Origin: Citrobacter sp. MGH106 | Lineage (GTDB): Bacteria > Pseudomonadota > Gammaproteobacteria > Enterobacterales > Enterobacteriaceae | DNA length: 64,000 bases | Assembly (NCBI RefSeq): GCF_001037495.1 | Contig: NZ_KQ089822.1 | Location: 2,405,403 to 2,469,402, forward strand | Direction: 5' to 3' | Shown: piece by piece, positions 28,433 to 37,922 of the stretch | Layout of the letters: the number at the start of each line of letters is the position of its first letter | Numbering within the stretch: the stretch's first letter is position 1 | Program-made: the position numbers and the translations under genes | The notes under the pieces: model-generated | Told to the model about the DNA's origin: nothing | Database searches by the model: none | Seen by the model: the letters and a program-made list of their open reading frames with translations, nothing else

Positions 28433-29368
28433 ATGAGTAAATTAGCCAACGTCTGGGTGTTCAGCGATAACGTAGAACGCTATGCAGAGTTAATGACCGG
28501 TGCTCGCCAATGGGGTGAGCAGGTGCACATCATTGTGCAAGGTAGCGAACAGGCAAGCAGGGCTAAGCGGCTGGGTGCCGATGAAATAATCGTCCTCGAA
28601 CAAATCTCCCCCTTGCAGCGTATTGAAAACTATGCGGAGACCCTCGTCGCCCTGATAAAAGAACACTCTGGCCTGTTGCTGATGCCTGCCACCAAACGCG
28701 CCAAGGCCCTCGGTGCGCGTCTGAGTATTCAACTCAATGCAGCGATGGTGAACGATGCCACATCGGTAAGTCTTGATGCCGGGGCGCTTTTCGCTGAGCA
28801 CCGCATGTATGGCGGTCTCGCATTCGGCAAAGAAAAACTCAACAGTGCTCTGGCGATTATCACAATCGCCGCCGGAGTGCTGGAGCCGGTAGAAGAGAAT
28901 CGGGAAAACAGCTGTCCGGTTACTTCCGCAACGTATATCACTCCGCACCATGAAGTTATCTGCCAGGAGCGTCGCACCAAACCACTTAGCAGTGTTGATC
29001 TCAGTAAAGCCAAACGCGTCGTGGGTGTTGGTCGTGGCCTGGTTGCACAGGACGACTTACAAATGGTGCATAACCTGGCTGCTGTACTGGGCGCTGAGGT
29101 GGGATGCTCACGACCGATTGCTGAAGGTGAAAACTGGATGGAGCGCGAACGCTATATTGGCGTTTCAGGCGTATTGCTGAAATCTGATCTTTACCTGACG
29201 CTGGGCATCTCAGGGCAAATTCAACATATGGTCGGCGGAAACGGTGCGAAAATTATTGTCGCCATCAACAAAGACAAAAAAGCCCCCATCTTTAATTACG
29301 CCGATTACGGTCTGGTGGGCGATATCTACAAAGTTGTTCCAGCCCTTATCGAACAGCTAAGCCGCTAA
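28433..29368 (+). CDS. ydiR: electron transfer flavoprotein alpha subunit YdiR (FixB-like)
   Basis: This 311-residue protein pairs with YdiQ. The C-terminal FAD-binding domain is intact: VVGVGRGL near residue 197, GAEVGCSRPIAE near 222, and LTLGISGQIQHMVG near 262. The N-terminal half has the degenerate nucleotide-fold of EtfA. The gene follows ydiQ by 21 bases. It should receive electrons from, or deliver them to, YdiO. Confidence 0.95.
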   Translation: MSKLANVWVFSDNVERYAELMTGARQWGEQVHIIVQGSEQASRAKRLGADEIIVLEQISPLQRIENYAETLVALIKEHSGLLLMPATKRAKALGARLSIQLNAAMVNDATSVSLDAGALFAEHRMYGGLAFGKEKLNSALAIITIAAGVLEPVEENRENSCPVTSATYITPHHEVICQERRTKPLSSVDLSKAKRVVGVGRGLVAQDDLQMVHNLAAVLGAEVGCSRPIAEGENWMERERYIGVSGVLLKSDLYLTLGISGQIQHMVGGNGAKIIVAINKDKKAPIFNYADYGLVGDIYKVVPALIEQLSR

Positions 29369-29388
29369 CCCCCTATTTAACGCACAGA

Positions 29389-29410
29389 TCCCGCCGCCCT
29401 CGCGGCGGGA
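29389..29410 (+). other. intercistronic hairpin between ydiR and ydiS
   Basis: TCCCGCCGC-CCTC-GCGGCGGGA is a perfect 9-bp GC-rich stem with a 4-base loop. It has no U tract, and the AGGGAG ribosome site of ydiS follows directly, so it looks like an mRNA-stabilising or attenuating hairpin inside the operon. Confidence 0.7.
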
Positions 29411-29424
29411 AGGGAGCATAAAGC

Positions 29425-30714
29425 ATGTCAGATGAAAAATTTGATGCCATTGTGGTCGGTGCTGGCGTGGCCGGTGCGGTAGCAGGCTATGTGATGGCAA
29501 GTGCAGGACTGGACGTGTTGGTTATTGAGCGTGGAAACAGCGCTGGCAGTAAAAATATGACCGGTGGCCGGCTCTACGCACATAGCCTTGAAAGCATCAT
29601 GCCTGGATTCGCTCAGCAAGCGCCCATCGAACGTAAAGTGACCCGCGAAAAAATCTCATTCCTGACCGAAGAAAGTGCCGTGACCCTGGACTTTCACCGT
29701 GAAAAAACCGATGCCCCAGCGCAGGAGTCGTATACCGTTTTGCGCAACCGTCTTGATCCCTGGCTGATGGAAAAAGCCGAACAAGCAGGCGCGCAGTTCA
29801 TTCCTGGCGTTCGCGTCGATGCGCTGATCCGCGAGGGCAATAAAGTTACCGGTGTACAGGCTGGTGACGATATCCTCGAAGCCAATATTGTCATCCTTGC
29901 CGACGGTGTTAATTCCATGCTGGGCCGCTCACTGGGCTTAGTCCCCGCCTCCTCAGCACATCATTATGCCGTCGGTGTAAAAGAACTGATCGGCTTGTCT
30001 CCCTCTGTTATTGCAGATCGTTTCAATCTTTCGGGCAATGAAGGTGCGGCCTGGCTGTTTGCCGGCTCGCCATCTAACGGACTCATGGGCGGTGGTTTTC
30101 TGTATACCAACCATGACTCTGTTTCTCTGGGGCTGGTGTGCGGCCTGGGGGACATAGACCACGCCACAAAAAGTATTCCGCAAATGCTGGAAGATTTTAA
30201 GCAGCATCCCACTATTCGCCCGCTGATTGAAGGAGGTGAATTGCGAGAATACTCGGCACATATGGTGCCTGAAGGTGGTCTGGCAATGGTGCCCAGACTG
30301 TTCGATGATGGCGTGATGATCGTCGGCGATGCCGCCGGTTTCTGTCTGAATTTGGGGTATACGGTACGCGGCATGGATTTAGCCATTGCTTCTGCGGAGG
30401 CGGCAGCTAAAACAGCGATTGCCGCGAAAGAACGGCAAGATTACTCCGCCAACAGCCTGATGGACTACAAGCACGCTCTCGAACAGAGTTGCGTAATGCG
30501 CGATTTACAGCATTTTCGCAAGATCCCGGCGCTGATGGAAAACCCGCGTCTGTTTACCCAATACCCACGCATGGTGGCAGATATCATGAGCGATATGTTC
30601 ACCGTTGACGGACGTCCGAATCAACCGGTTCGCAAGATATTTATGTCCCATGCAAAACAGATTGGGTTAATGAACTTACTCAAAGACGGCATTAAGGGAG
30701 CAACAGCGCTATGA
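29425..30714 (+). CDS. ydiS: ETF:quinone oxidoreductase-like flavoprotein YdiS (FixC-like)
   Basis: This 429-residue FAD protein begins with the Rossmann motif VVGAGVAGAVAG (about residues 10-21) and continues with NMTGGRLY and a late FAD motif GDAAGFCLNLG. It belongs to the FixC/geranylgeranyl-reductase-like group that links the flavoprotein to the quinone pool or an accessory donor. Its stop overlaps the start of ydiT by 4 bases. Confidence 0.95.
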   Translation: MSDEKFDAIVVGAGVAGAVAGYVMASAGLDVLVIERGNSAGSKNMTGGRLYAHSLESIMPGFAQQAPIERKVTREKISFLTEESAVTLDFHREKTDAPAQESYTVLRNRLDPWLMEKAEQAGAQFIPGVRVDALIREGNKVTGVQAGDDILEANIVILADGVNSMLGRSLGLVPASSAHHYAVGVKELIGLSPSVIADRFNLSGNEGAAWLFAGSPSNGLMGGGFLYTNHDSVSLGLVCGLGDIDHATKSIPQMLEDFKQHPTIRPLIEGGELREYSAHMVPEGGLAMVPRLFDDGVMIVGDAAGFCLNLGYTVRGMDLAIASAEAAAKTAIAAKERQDYSANSLMDYKHALEQSCVMRDLQHFRKIPALMENPRLFTQYPRMVADIMSDMFTVDGRPNQPVRKIFMSHAKQIGLMNLLKDGIKGATAL

Positions 30715-31004
30715 GTCAGGACAATACCGTTAACGTTGACGTCAAACTGGGCGTCAACAAATTCAATGTCGATGAAGGCCATCCGCATATTATTCTGACC
30801 GATCATCCTGACGTTAATGAATTTCGCAAATTACTGAAAGCCTGCCCCGCCGGACTGTATAAGCAGGACGAAAGCGGAAATATTCATTTTGATTCTGCAG
30901 GGTGTCTGGAGTGTGGGACTTGTCGGGTACTTTGCGGTGAAACAATCCTCGAACAATGGGGATACCCGGCAGGGACATTTGGTGTGGAGTTCCGCTACGG
31001 CTAA
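30711..31004 (+). CDS. ydiT: ferredoxin-like protein YdiT (FixX-like)
   Basis: This 97-residue protein has a single Fe-S binding region: CPAGLY near residue 44 and CLECGTCRVLC near 64. This is the FixX arrangement, in which one ferredoxin-type cluster remains and which complements FixC to mimic the single-chain ETF:quinone oxidoreductase. It overlaps ydiS by 4 bases, supporting a YdiS-YdiT complex. Confidence 0.94.
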   Translation: MSQDNTVNVDVKLGVNKFNVDEGHPHIILTDHPDVNEFRKLLKACPAGLYKQDESGNIHFDSAGCLECGTCRVLCGETILEQWGYPAGTFGVEFRYG

Positions 31005-31018
31005 CGGATTTTGCATTT

Positions 31019-31052
31019 TACAGGCCGGATCGGATGCTACTGCCGTCCGGCA
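31019..31052. repeat. REP-like palindrome between ydiT and fadK
   Basis: CAGGCCGGATCGGATGC...GTCCGGCAAG is a short imperfect REP-type palindrome in the 81-base ydiT-fadK gap. It may lower fadK expression relative to the upstream genes. Confidence 0.6.
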
Positions 31053-31085
31053 AGAAGTATGCCGAAAATAATCCAGGGACAAACA

Positions 31086-32723
31086 ATGAAAGTCACGCTA
31101 ACGTTTAATGCCGAGCGTCGAAAAACATACCGACAGCAGGGATTTTGGGGGGATGCCTCACTCGGCGACTACTGGCACCAAACTGCTCAGGCCGTGCCGG
31201 ACAAAATCGCTGTAGTCGATAATCAGGGCGATTCATATACCTATGCCGCACTCGACAGTGCAGCCAACAGCCTGGCATCCTGGTTTTTATCCTGCGGGAT
31301 CCAACCTGGCGATCGTATTGCTTTTCAACTGCCGGGCTGGTGCGAATTTACTCTTATTTATCTGGCCTGTCTGAAAACGGGGGCCGTTTCCGTTCCCCTG
31401 TTACCCGCCTGGCGCGAGGCAGAACTGGTGTGGGTACTGAACAAATGTAAAGCGAAGATCTTTTTCGCGCCGACCCTGTTTAAACAGACCCGGCCTGTCG
31501 ATCTGATCCTGCCCCTACAAAATCAGTTACCGCATCTGCAACAGATTGTCGCCGTGGATAAACTGGCCCCTGCAACGGCATCATTAGCGCTCAGTCAGCT
31601 ACTTACGACCCCACCGTTAACCAAAGCGATTAGCGTTCATGCCGACGAACTGGCCGCAGTGCTTTTTACCTCCGGTACTGAAGGGATGCCGAAAGGCGTG
31701 ATGCTGACCCATAACAACATCCTTGCCAGCGAGCGCGCTTACTGCGCCCGCCTCAACCTCAACTGGCAGGATGTGTTTTTAATGCCTGCTCCGCTTGGGC
31801 ACGCCACCGGTTTTCTGCATGGCGTAACAGCGCCGTTTTTAATTGGTGCGCGCAGCGTGCTGCTGGATATTTTTACCCCAACAGCCTGCCTCGAACTATT
31901 GCAGCAACAGCGTTGTACCTGCGTACTCGGCGCAACGCCCTTCGTCTATGACATCCTGTGCTGTGTCGAAAAGCAACCTTACGATCTCTCATCACTGCGC
32001 TTCTTCTTATGCGGTGGCACAACTATTCCGAGAAAAATTGCCCGCGACTGTCAACAGCTCGGCATCAAACTGTTAAGCGTCTATGGCTCGACGGAAAGTT
32101 CACCGCATGCAGTAGTAAACCTTGATGACTCACTTTCCCGCATGATGAATACCGACGGCTACGCCGCCGCTGGCGTCGAAATAAAAGTGGTCGATGAAAC
32201 GCGAAAAACGCTGCCACCAGGCACAGAAGGTGAAGAAGCTTCGCGCGGGCCCAACGTCTTTATGGGCTACCTTGATGAGCCAGAAATGACTGCCAGAGCG
32301 CTGGATAGCGACGGTTGGTACTACAGTGGTGATTTGTGCCGAATGGACGACGCGGGATACATAAAAATTACCGGACGTAAGAAAGATATTATCGTGCGAG
32401 GTGGCGAGAATATCAGTAGTCGTGAGGTTGAAGACATTCTATTGCAGCATCCGCGCATACATGATGCCTGTGTTGTTGCCATGCCAGACGATCGATTAGG
32501 GGAGAGGTCGTGCGCCTACGTAGTGCTCAAGTCCCCGCATCACTCGCTTTCGCTGGAATCTGTGGTGGCTTTTTTTAGTCGTAAACGGGTGGCAAAGTAC
32601 AAATATCCGGAACATCTTGTGGTGATCGAAAAATTACCCAGAACGGCGTCCGGTAAAATTCAGAAGTTCTTGTTACGTCAGGATATTATTCAGCGCCTGC
32701 TGGCTGAATGTGTTGAGGTATAA
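31086..32723 (+). CDS. fadK: acyl-CoA synthetase FadK (YdiD)
   Basis: FadK activates short- to medium-chain fatty acids to acyl-CoA via acyl-AMP and is known from anaerobic growth of E. coli. From the ATG at 31086 the protein is 545 residues; a TTG 25 codons upstream lies in the REP-like repeat and is rejected. Motifs are the P-loop FTSGTEGMPKGVM near residue 195, YGSTES, YYSGDLCRMDDAGY and the C-terminal Lys in RTASGKIQKF. The layout suggests it feeds YdiO, as CaiC feeds CaiA. Confidence 0.94.
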   Translation: MKVTLTFNAERRKTYRQQGFWGDASLGDYWHQTAQAVPDKIAVVDNQGDSYTYAALDSAANSLASWFLSCGIQPGDRIAFQLPGWCEFTLIYLACLKTGAVSVPLLPAWREAELVWVLNKCKAKIFFAPTLFKQTRPVDLILPLQNQLPHLQQIVAVDKLAPATASLALSQLLTTPPLTKAISVHADELAAVLFTSGTEGMPKGVMLTHNNILASERAYCARLNLNWQDVFLMPAPLGHATGFLHGVTAPFLIGARSVLLDIFTPTACLELLQQQRCTCVLGATPFVYDILCCVEKQPYDLSSLRFFLCGGTTIPRKIARDCQQLGIKLLSVYGSTESSPHAVVNLDDSLSRMMNTDGYAAAGVEIKVVDETRKTLPPGTEGEEASRGPNVFMGYLDEPEMTARALDSDGWYYSGDLCRMDDAGYIKITGRKKDIIVRGGENISSREVEDILLQHPRIHDACVVAMPDDRLGERSCAYVVLKSPHHSLSLESVVAFFSRKRVAKYKYPEHLVVIEKLPRTASGKIQKFLLRQDIIQRLLAECVEV

Positions 32724-32738
32724 GTGTGGCAGAGATGA

Positions 32739-32768
32739 CAGGATGGCGACGCGAACGCCGCCATCCTG
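32739..32768. terminator. hairpin between fadK and ppsA
   Basis: CAGGATGGCG (32739-32748) and CGCCATCCTG (32759-32768) form a perfect 10-bp stem between convergent genes. On the plus strand it is followed by GTTGATATTAC, so the U tract is poor. Confidence 0.6.
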
Positions 32769-32775
32769 GTTGATA

Positions 32776-35154
32776 TTACTTTTTCAGTTCAGCCAGACTC
32801 AGCCATGTCTGTACAACGGTATCCGGGTTCAACGACAGGCTGTCGATCCCCTCTTCCATCAGCCAGGCAGCGAAGTCTTCGTGGTCAGATGGACCCTGAC
32901 CGCAAATACCAACGTATTTACCCTGTTTCTTGGCAGCGCGAATCGCCATCGACAGCAGTGCTTTCACCGCGTCGTTACGCTCATCAAACAGCTCAGAAAC
33001 AACGCCAGAGTCACGGTCCAGACCCAACGCCAGCTGCGTCATGTCGTTAGAGCCAATAGAGAAGCCGTCGAAGTGCTCAAGGAACTGCTCAGCCAGCAAG
33101 GCGTTGGATGGGATCTCACACATCATGATGATCTTCAGCCCGTTCTCGCCACGTTTCAGCCCCTGACGCGCCAGCTCATCCACCACCGCTTTTGCCTGGG
33201 CCACAGTTCGTACGAACGGTACCATCACTTCAACGTTCGTCAGTCCCATTTCGTTGCGCACGCGTTTCACCGCGTCACATTCGAGGGCAAAACAGTCGCG
33301 GAAGCTATCTGAAACATAACGACCCGCGCCACGGAAGCCCAACATCGGGTTCTCTTCATGCGGTTCATAACGCTCGCCGCCGACCAGGTTGGCGTATTCG
33401 TTGGACTTAAAGTCCGACATACGGACAATGACACGTTTTGGATAAAACGCCGCACCCAAGGTCGCGATCCCTTCGGTCAGACGACCAACATAGAATTCGC
33501 GAGGGGAGTCGAACCCTTTCATCATTGAACGGATTTCTTTTTGCAGCTCAGGCGTCTGATCATCAAACTCCAGCAGTGCGCGAGGATGCACGCCAATCAT
33601 GCGGTTGATGATAAATTCCAGACGCGCCAGTCCAACGCCTTCGTTCGGCAGACAGGCGAAATCGAAAGCCCGGTCCGGGTTGCCGACGTTCATCATCACC
33701 TTCAACGGCAGATCCGGCATGGTCTCCACGCTGGAACTTTTCACGCTGAAGTCGAGCATGTCAGCATACACATAGCCGGTATCGCCTTCGGCGCAGGAGA
33801 CAGTCACCTTCTCGCCATCTTTCATGCGCTCGGTAGCATCACCACAACCTACGACAGCCGGGATCCCTAGCTCGCGAGCGATGATCGCCGCGTGACAGGT
33901 ACGACCGCCGCGGTTGGTGACAATCGCTGCCGCTTTTTTCATGATCGGCTCCCAGTCTGGGTCGGTCATGTCGGTGACCAGTACGTCGCCTGGGTCAATG
34001 CGGTTCATTTCGCTGATGTCGTGAATCACCTTCACCGGACCCGCGCCAATGCGATGACCGATAGCACGGCCTTCAGCAATGATTTTACCCTGAGCATGCA
34101 GCGTATAACGCTCCATCACCTGGCCGCGAGAACGTACGGTTTCCGGACGAGCCTGCACAATGAACAGCTTGCCGGTGTGACCATCTTTAGCCCATTCGAT
34201 GTCCATAGGACGACCGTAGTGCTTCTCGATCTGTACCGCCTGCTTCGCCAGTTCCTGCACTTCCTCGTTCGTCAGCGAGAAAATATCACGTTGATCTTGC
34301 GGAACATCTTCAATCGTAACCTGTTTACCGTGTTCCTGCGTCGGCGCGTAAATCATGCGGATTTTTTTCGAACCCATCGTGCGACGCACAATTGCCGGGC
34401 GGTTAGCGGCCAGCGTCGGTTTGTGCACGTAGAATTCATCAGGGTTGACAGCGCCCTGCACGACCATTTCTCCCAGGCCCCAGGCTGAGGTGATAAATAC
34501 CACCTGGTCGAAACCGGATTCGGTGTCGATAGAGAACATCACGCCGGAAGACGCAAGGTCAGAGCGCACCATACGCTGGACACCCGCAGAGAGCGCCACC
34601 CCACGGTGGTCATAACCCTGGTGAACACGGTAGGAGATCGCCCGGTCGTTAAACAGCGAAGCAAATACGTGTTTTATTGCCACCAGCACCGCATCAAAAC
34701 CCTGGACGTTGAGGAAAGTTTCCTGCTGACCGGCAAATGAAGCATCTGGCATATCTTCTGCGGTTGCAGAAGAACGCACGGCAAAAGAGGCATTAGCATC
34801 ATCCGCGGAAAGCTGCGCGTAGGCATCGCGGACGGCATTTTCCAGCTCAGGCTGGAAAGGAGTGTCGATAATCCACTGGCGGATCTGCGCACCGGCTTTC
34901 GCAAGCGCGGTAACATCGTCAATATCCGTTTTATCCAGCAGCTCATAAATGCGCTGGTTTACACCGCTCTGGTCCAGAAACTGGTTAAACGCATCGGCGG
35001 TCGTTGCAAAACCATTCGGTACGGAAACACCCATACCGGAAAGGTTAGTAATCATTTCACCCAGGGAGGCATTTTTGCCCCCAACTCTGTCTACATCATT
35101 CATGCCGAGTTGGTTATACCAAAGCACCAGCGGTGACGAGCCATTGTTGGACAT
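32776..35154 (-). CDS. ppsA: phosphoenolpyruvate synthase PpsA
   Basis: PpsA converts pyruvate and ATP to PEP, AMP and phosphate in gluconeogenesis. From the ATG at 35154 the protein is 792 residues, as in E. coli; a start 13 codons upstream is not favoured. It has an N-terminal ATP-grasp domain, the swivelling domain with the phospho-His in [14 protein letters not shown] (His421 by family numbering) and a C-terminal PEP-binding barrel with [11 protein letters not shown] and [12 protein letters not shown]. It is divergent from its regulator ppsR, and a Cra site lies in the shared upstream region. Confidence 0.98.
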   Translation of the reverse strand: MSNNGSSPLVLWYNQLGMNDVDRVGGKNASLGEMITNLSGMGVSVPNGFATTADAFNQFLDQSGVNQRIYELLDKTDIDDVTALAKAGAQIRQWIIDTPFQPELENAVRDAYAQLSADDANASFAVRSSATAEDMPDASFAGQQETFLNVQGFDAVLVAIKHVFASLFNDRAISYRVHQGYDHRGVALSAGVQRMVRSDLASSGVMFSIDTESGFDQVVFITSAWGLGEMVVQGAVNPDEFYVHKPTLAANRPAIVRRTMGSKKIRMIYAPTQEHGKQVTIEDVPQDQRDIFSLTNEEVQELAKQAVQIEKHYGRPMDIEWAKDGHTGKLFIVQARPETVRSRGQVMERYTLHAQGKIIAEGRAIGHRIGAGPVKVIHDISEMNRIDPGDVLVTDMTDPDWEPIMKKAAAIVTNRGGRTCHAAIIARELGIPAVVGCGDATERMKDGEKVTVSCAEGDTGYVYADMLDFSVKSSSVETMPDLPLKVMMNVGNPDRAFDFACLPNEGVGLARLEFIINRMIGVHPRALLEFDDQTPELQKEIRSMMKGFDSPREFYVGRLTEGIATLGAAFYPKRVIVRMSDFKSNEYANLVGGERYEPHEENPMLGFRGAGRYVSDSFRDCFALECDAVKRVRNEMGLTNVEVMVPFVRTVAQAKAVVDELARQGLKRGENGLKIIMMCEIPSNALLAEQFLEHFDGFSIGSNDMTQLALGLDRDSGVVSELFDERNDAVKALLSMAIRAAKKQGKYVGICGQGPSDHEDFAAWLMEEGIDSLSLNPDTVVQTWLSLAELKK

Positions 35155-35483
35155 CGAACAATCCTTATATATGAACGAGGTTAGGAAACTCAATTTTGCG
35201 TAATTATCTTTGCATATTTACTTCAGCGAAAAAAACGGTGAATCGTTCAAGCAACTTTATTTTTTATTTTTTAAGATTGTTTACGCATTTGCGCAAACCC
35301 GCGAGCGGCACGGGATCACCACAAAAACTGTCGGTATAAACATTTGTTCCGAAAAATGAAATGTACTTTTCATTAAATATAAAAATACCGTTTCATTTTA
35401 TAAAATAAGTATCGTTATATTCGCTTCTGGCGAATTTTAATTTATGCTTTCAGAGAATTATGTCAGCCCCCAGGATGAGCAAA
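35155..35483. promoter_or_regulatory. ppsA-ppsR divergent region with Cra site
   Basis: The AT-rich 329-base gap holds GGTGAATCGTTCAAGC at 35237-35252, a close match to the Cra palindrome, upstream of ppsA. Cra activates ppsA in E. coli. No other gene is seen in this stretch. Confidence 0.75.
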
Positions 35484-36317
35484 ATGGATAATGCTGTTGA
35501 TCGTCATGTATTTTATATTTCTGATGGTACGGCCATCACCGCAGAGGTATTAGGCCACGCGGTAATGTCGCAGTTTCCAGTTACGATCAGCAGTATCACG
35601 CTGCCGTTTGTGGAAAATGAGAGTCGGGCCCGCGCGGTAAAAGACCAGATAGACGCCATTTATCAACAAACTGGCGTGCGCCCTCTGGTGTTTTACTCCA
35701 TCGTGTTGCCGGAAATCCGCTCTATTATTTTGCAAAGTGAAGGGTTCTGCCAGGATATCGTGCAGGCACTGGTCGCTCCCCTGCAACATGAGATGAAGCT
35801 CGACCCCACGCCGATTGCCCATCGCACGCACGGTCTTAATCCGGGTAATCTCATCAAGTACGACGCACGCATCGCGGCGATTGATTATACGCTCGCTCAT
35901 GACGACGGTATTTCGTTGCGCAACCTCGATCAGGCTCAGGTGATCCTGCTCGGCGTTTCCCGCTGCGGTAAAACCCCTACCAGCCTGTATCTGGCGATGC
36001 AGTTTGGGATCCGGGCGGCCAACTACCCCTTTATTGCCGATGATATGGATAATCTCGTGCTACCGGCATCACTGAAACCGTTACAGCATAAATTATTTGG
36101 CCTGACGATCGACCCTGAACGCCTGACGGCGATCCGTGAAGAGCGCCGGGAAAATAGCCGTTACGCATCACTGCGCCAGTGCCGGATGGAGGTGGCAGAA
36201 GTAGAAGCGCTGTACCGGAAGAATCAGATCCCGTGGTTAAACAGTACTAATTATTCGGTAGAAGAAATTGCCACTAAGATCCTCGATATTATGGGGCTGA
36301 ATCGCCGAATGTACTAG
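35484..36317 (+). CDS. ppsR: PEP synthase regulatory kinase/pyrophosphorylase PpsR
   Basis: PpsR (DUF299) inactivates PpsA by ADP-dependent phosphorylation and reactivates it by Pi-dependent dephosphorylation. From the ATG at 35484 the protein is 277 residues, the E. coli length; ATG 35460 would add eight residues (MSAPRMSK) and cannot be excluded. The P-loop-like [11 protein letters not shown] is near residue 150. Its stop codon lies inside the TrpR operator of the next gene. Confidence 0.96.
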   Translation: MDNAVDRHVFYISDGTAITAEVLGHAVMSQFPVTISSITLPFVENESRARAVKDQIDAIYQQTGVRPLVFYSIVLPEIRSIILQSEGFCQDIVQALVAPLQHEMKLDPTPIAHRTHGLNPGNLIKYDARIAAIDYTLAHDDGISLRNLDQAQVILLGVSRCGKTPTSLYLAMQFGIRAANYPFIADDMDNLVLPASLKPLQHKLFGLTIDPERLTAIREERRENSRYASLRQCRMEVAEVEALYRKNQIPWLNSTNYSVEEIATKILDIMGLNRRMY

Positions 36318-36352
36318 AACGCTAGTGCATTGGTTCAATTTTTTGTTATTAT
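36310..36352 (+). promoter_or_regulatory. aroH promoter with TrpR operator
   Basis: TGTACTAGAACGCTAGTGCA (36310-36329) fits the TrpR palindrome built on CTAG half-sites. A -10 TATTAT follows at 36347-36352. The operator overlaps the ppsR stop codon (36315-36317). TrpR repression of aroH is established in E. coli. Confidence 0.85.
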
Positions 36353-36443
36353 GCTCGCCAGTAGGCAGGATGAGTGTGTTATTGTGATGTACATCACTTC
36401 CCGGTAGTCCTGCCGTTGAAGCAACAAATTTCTGAGACAAGTA

Positions 36444-37490
36444 ATGAACAGAACCGATGAACTCCGTACTGCGCGTATTGACAACCTGGTCACTCCAGCA
36501 GAGCTTGCGCAGCGGCATCCTGTTTCGTCCTCCGTCGCCCGTCATGTGACGGATTCCCGACGCCGGATAGAAAAAATATTGAATGGTGAAGATCCCCGTT
36601 TACTGGTGATCGTTGGGCCCTGCTCGATTCACGATCTTGACGCAGCTATGGAGTACGCCACTCGTTTACAGACGTTGCGTACCAGGCACCAGGCGCGTCT
36701 GGAAATCGTGATGCGTACCTATTTTGAAAAGCCGCGCACCGTTGTTGGCTGGAAAGGCTTAATTTCTGACCCGGATTTAAACGGCAGCTACCGCGTCAAC
36801 CACGGTATTGAGCTGGCGCGTAAATTACTGCTGCAGGTTAACGAGCTTGGGGTGCCAACGGCAACGGAATTCCTCGATATGGTTACCGGCCAGTTTATTG
36901 CCGATTTAATCAGTTGGGGGGCCATTGGCGCGCGTACAACTGAAAGCCAGATCCACCGAGAGATGGCCTCTGCGCTCTCCTGTCCGGTAGGGTTTAAAAA
37001 CGGGACGGATGGTAATACACGTATTGCCGTCGATGCTATTCGCGCTTCCCGAGCCAGTCATATGTTCCTCTCTCCGGATAAAACCGGGCAGATGACCATC
37101 TATCAGACCAGCGGTAACCCGTATGGACATATCATCATGCGCGGAGGTAAAAAGCCGAATTACTCTGCAGCTGATATCGCCGCCGCCTGCGATACCCTGC
37201 ATGAGTTCTCCTTACCGGAGCATCTGGTAGTCGATTTTAGTCACGGCAATTGCCAGAAGCAGCACCGTCGTCAGTTAGAGGTTTGCGATGATGTTTGTCA
37301 GCAAATTCGCAATGGCTCGACGGCTATCGCCGGGATTATGGCGGAAAGTTTCCTGCGTGAAGGCACGCAAAAAATCGTCAGTGGCCAACCGCTGGTCTAT
37401 GGGCAGTCGATCACCGACCCATGTCTGAACTGGGAAGATACTGAACTGCTGGTCGAAAAACTCGCCTCTGCCGTTGATAGTCGTTTCTGA
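36444..37490 (+). CDS. aroH: Trp-sensitive DAHP synthase AroH
   Basis: AroH condenses PEP and erythrose 4-phosphate to DAHP, the first step of the shikimate pathway, and is inhibited by tryptophan. The 348-residue length equals E. coli AroH. Motifs include VGPCSIHD near residue 50, KPRTVVGWKGLISDP, GARTTESQ and the metal-binding HGNCQKQ. The leader from 36353 carries the TrpR-controlled promoter. Confidence 0.98.
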   Translation: MNRTDELRTARIDNLVTPAELAQRHPVSSSVARHVTDSRRRIEKILNGEDPRLLVIVGPCSIHDLDAAMEYATRLQTLRTRHQARLEIVMRTYFEKPRTVVGWKGLISDPDLNGSYRVNHGIELARKLLLQVNELGVPTATEFLDMVTGQFIADLISWGAIGARTTESQIHREMASALSCPVGFKNGTDGNTRIAVDAIRASRASHMFLSPDKTGQMTIYQTSGNPYGHIIMRGGKKPNYSAADIAAACDTLHEFSLPEHLVVDFSHGNCQKQHRRQLEVCDDVCQQIRNGSTAIAGIMAESFLREGTQKIVSGQPLVYGQSITDPCLNWEDTELLVEKLASAVDSRF

Positions 37491-37495
37491 CCTTT

Positions 37496-37524
37496 TCACC
37501 GGGTGGAATAGCTTCGCCCGGTGA
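37496..37524 (+). terminator. putative aroH terminator
   Basis: TCACCGGG and CCCGGTGA form an 8-bp stem directly after the stop. The following tract (CAATCCCTTGTTTTT) is only moderately T-rich. Confidence 0.55.
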
Positions 37525-37612
37525 CAATCCCTTGTTTTTCCCTTCATTTTTGCTCAAAAAATATTCTCGTCACAATTTTTTCACAAAAAGGCTTGCCGCA
37601 AAATTTTAGTTT

Positions 37613-37631
37613 GTTGATAATGATTATCATT
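37613..37631 (+). promoter_or_regulatory. Fur box upstream of hemP
   Basis: GTTGATAATGATTATCATT contains the palindrome TGATAATGATTATCA, a near-ideal Fur box, 29 bases before the hemP start. It should place hemP-hmuRSTUV under iron repression. Confidence 0.88.
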
Positions 37632-37659
37632 GTTACATTGATTGTTATTTTTAAACACT

Positions 37660-37848
37660 ATGTCACGTATGGATAACACCACGGCAACACCCGTAAAAGA
37701 CAATACACCACCTTCTCCCGTTCAAACTGAGCGTCGAATTGACAGCAAAAGTCTGCTCGGAAACGAGGGTCGGGTGATTATCGAGCATGACGGACAGCAT
37801 TACCTGCTGAGACAAACGCATGCCGGAAAACTGATTCTGACTAAATAA
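37660..37848 (+). CDS. hemP: hemin uptake protein HemP (YdiE)
   Basis: This 62-residue protein is of the HemP family, with the conserved C-terminal part [20 protein letters not shown] and [14 protein letters not shown]. The E. coli homologue is YdiE. Two ATG codons (37660 and 37669) are possible; neither has a strong SD, and I chose the first because the length is closest to YdiE. HemP proteins lie at the head of heme-uptake operons and have been linked to their activation. Here the whole operon follows. Confidence 0.88.
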   Translation: MSRMDNTTATPVKDNTPPSPVQTERRIDSKSLLGNEGRVIIEHDGQHYLLRQTHAGKLILTK

Positions 37849-37922
37849 ACAACACATTTCGCCAGCCACCCAGGTGATCCCCAGGCAGCCAGCGCTTTTC
37901 GATTTCCTAATGGAGAGTTGCT

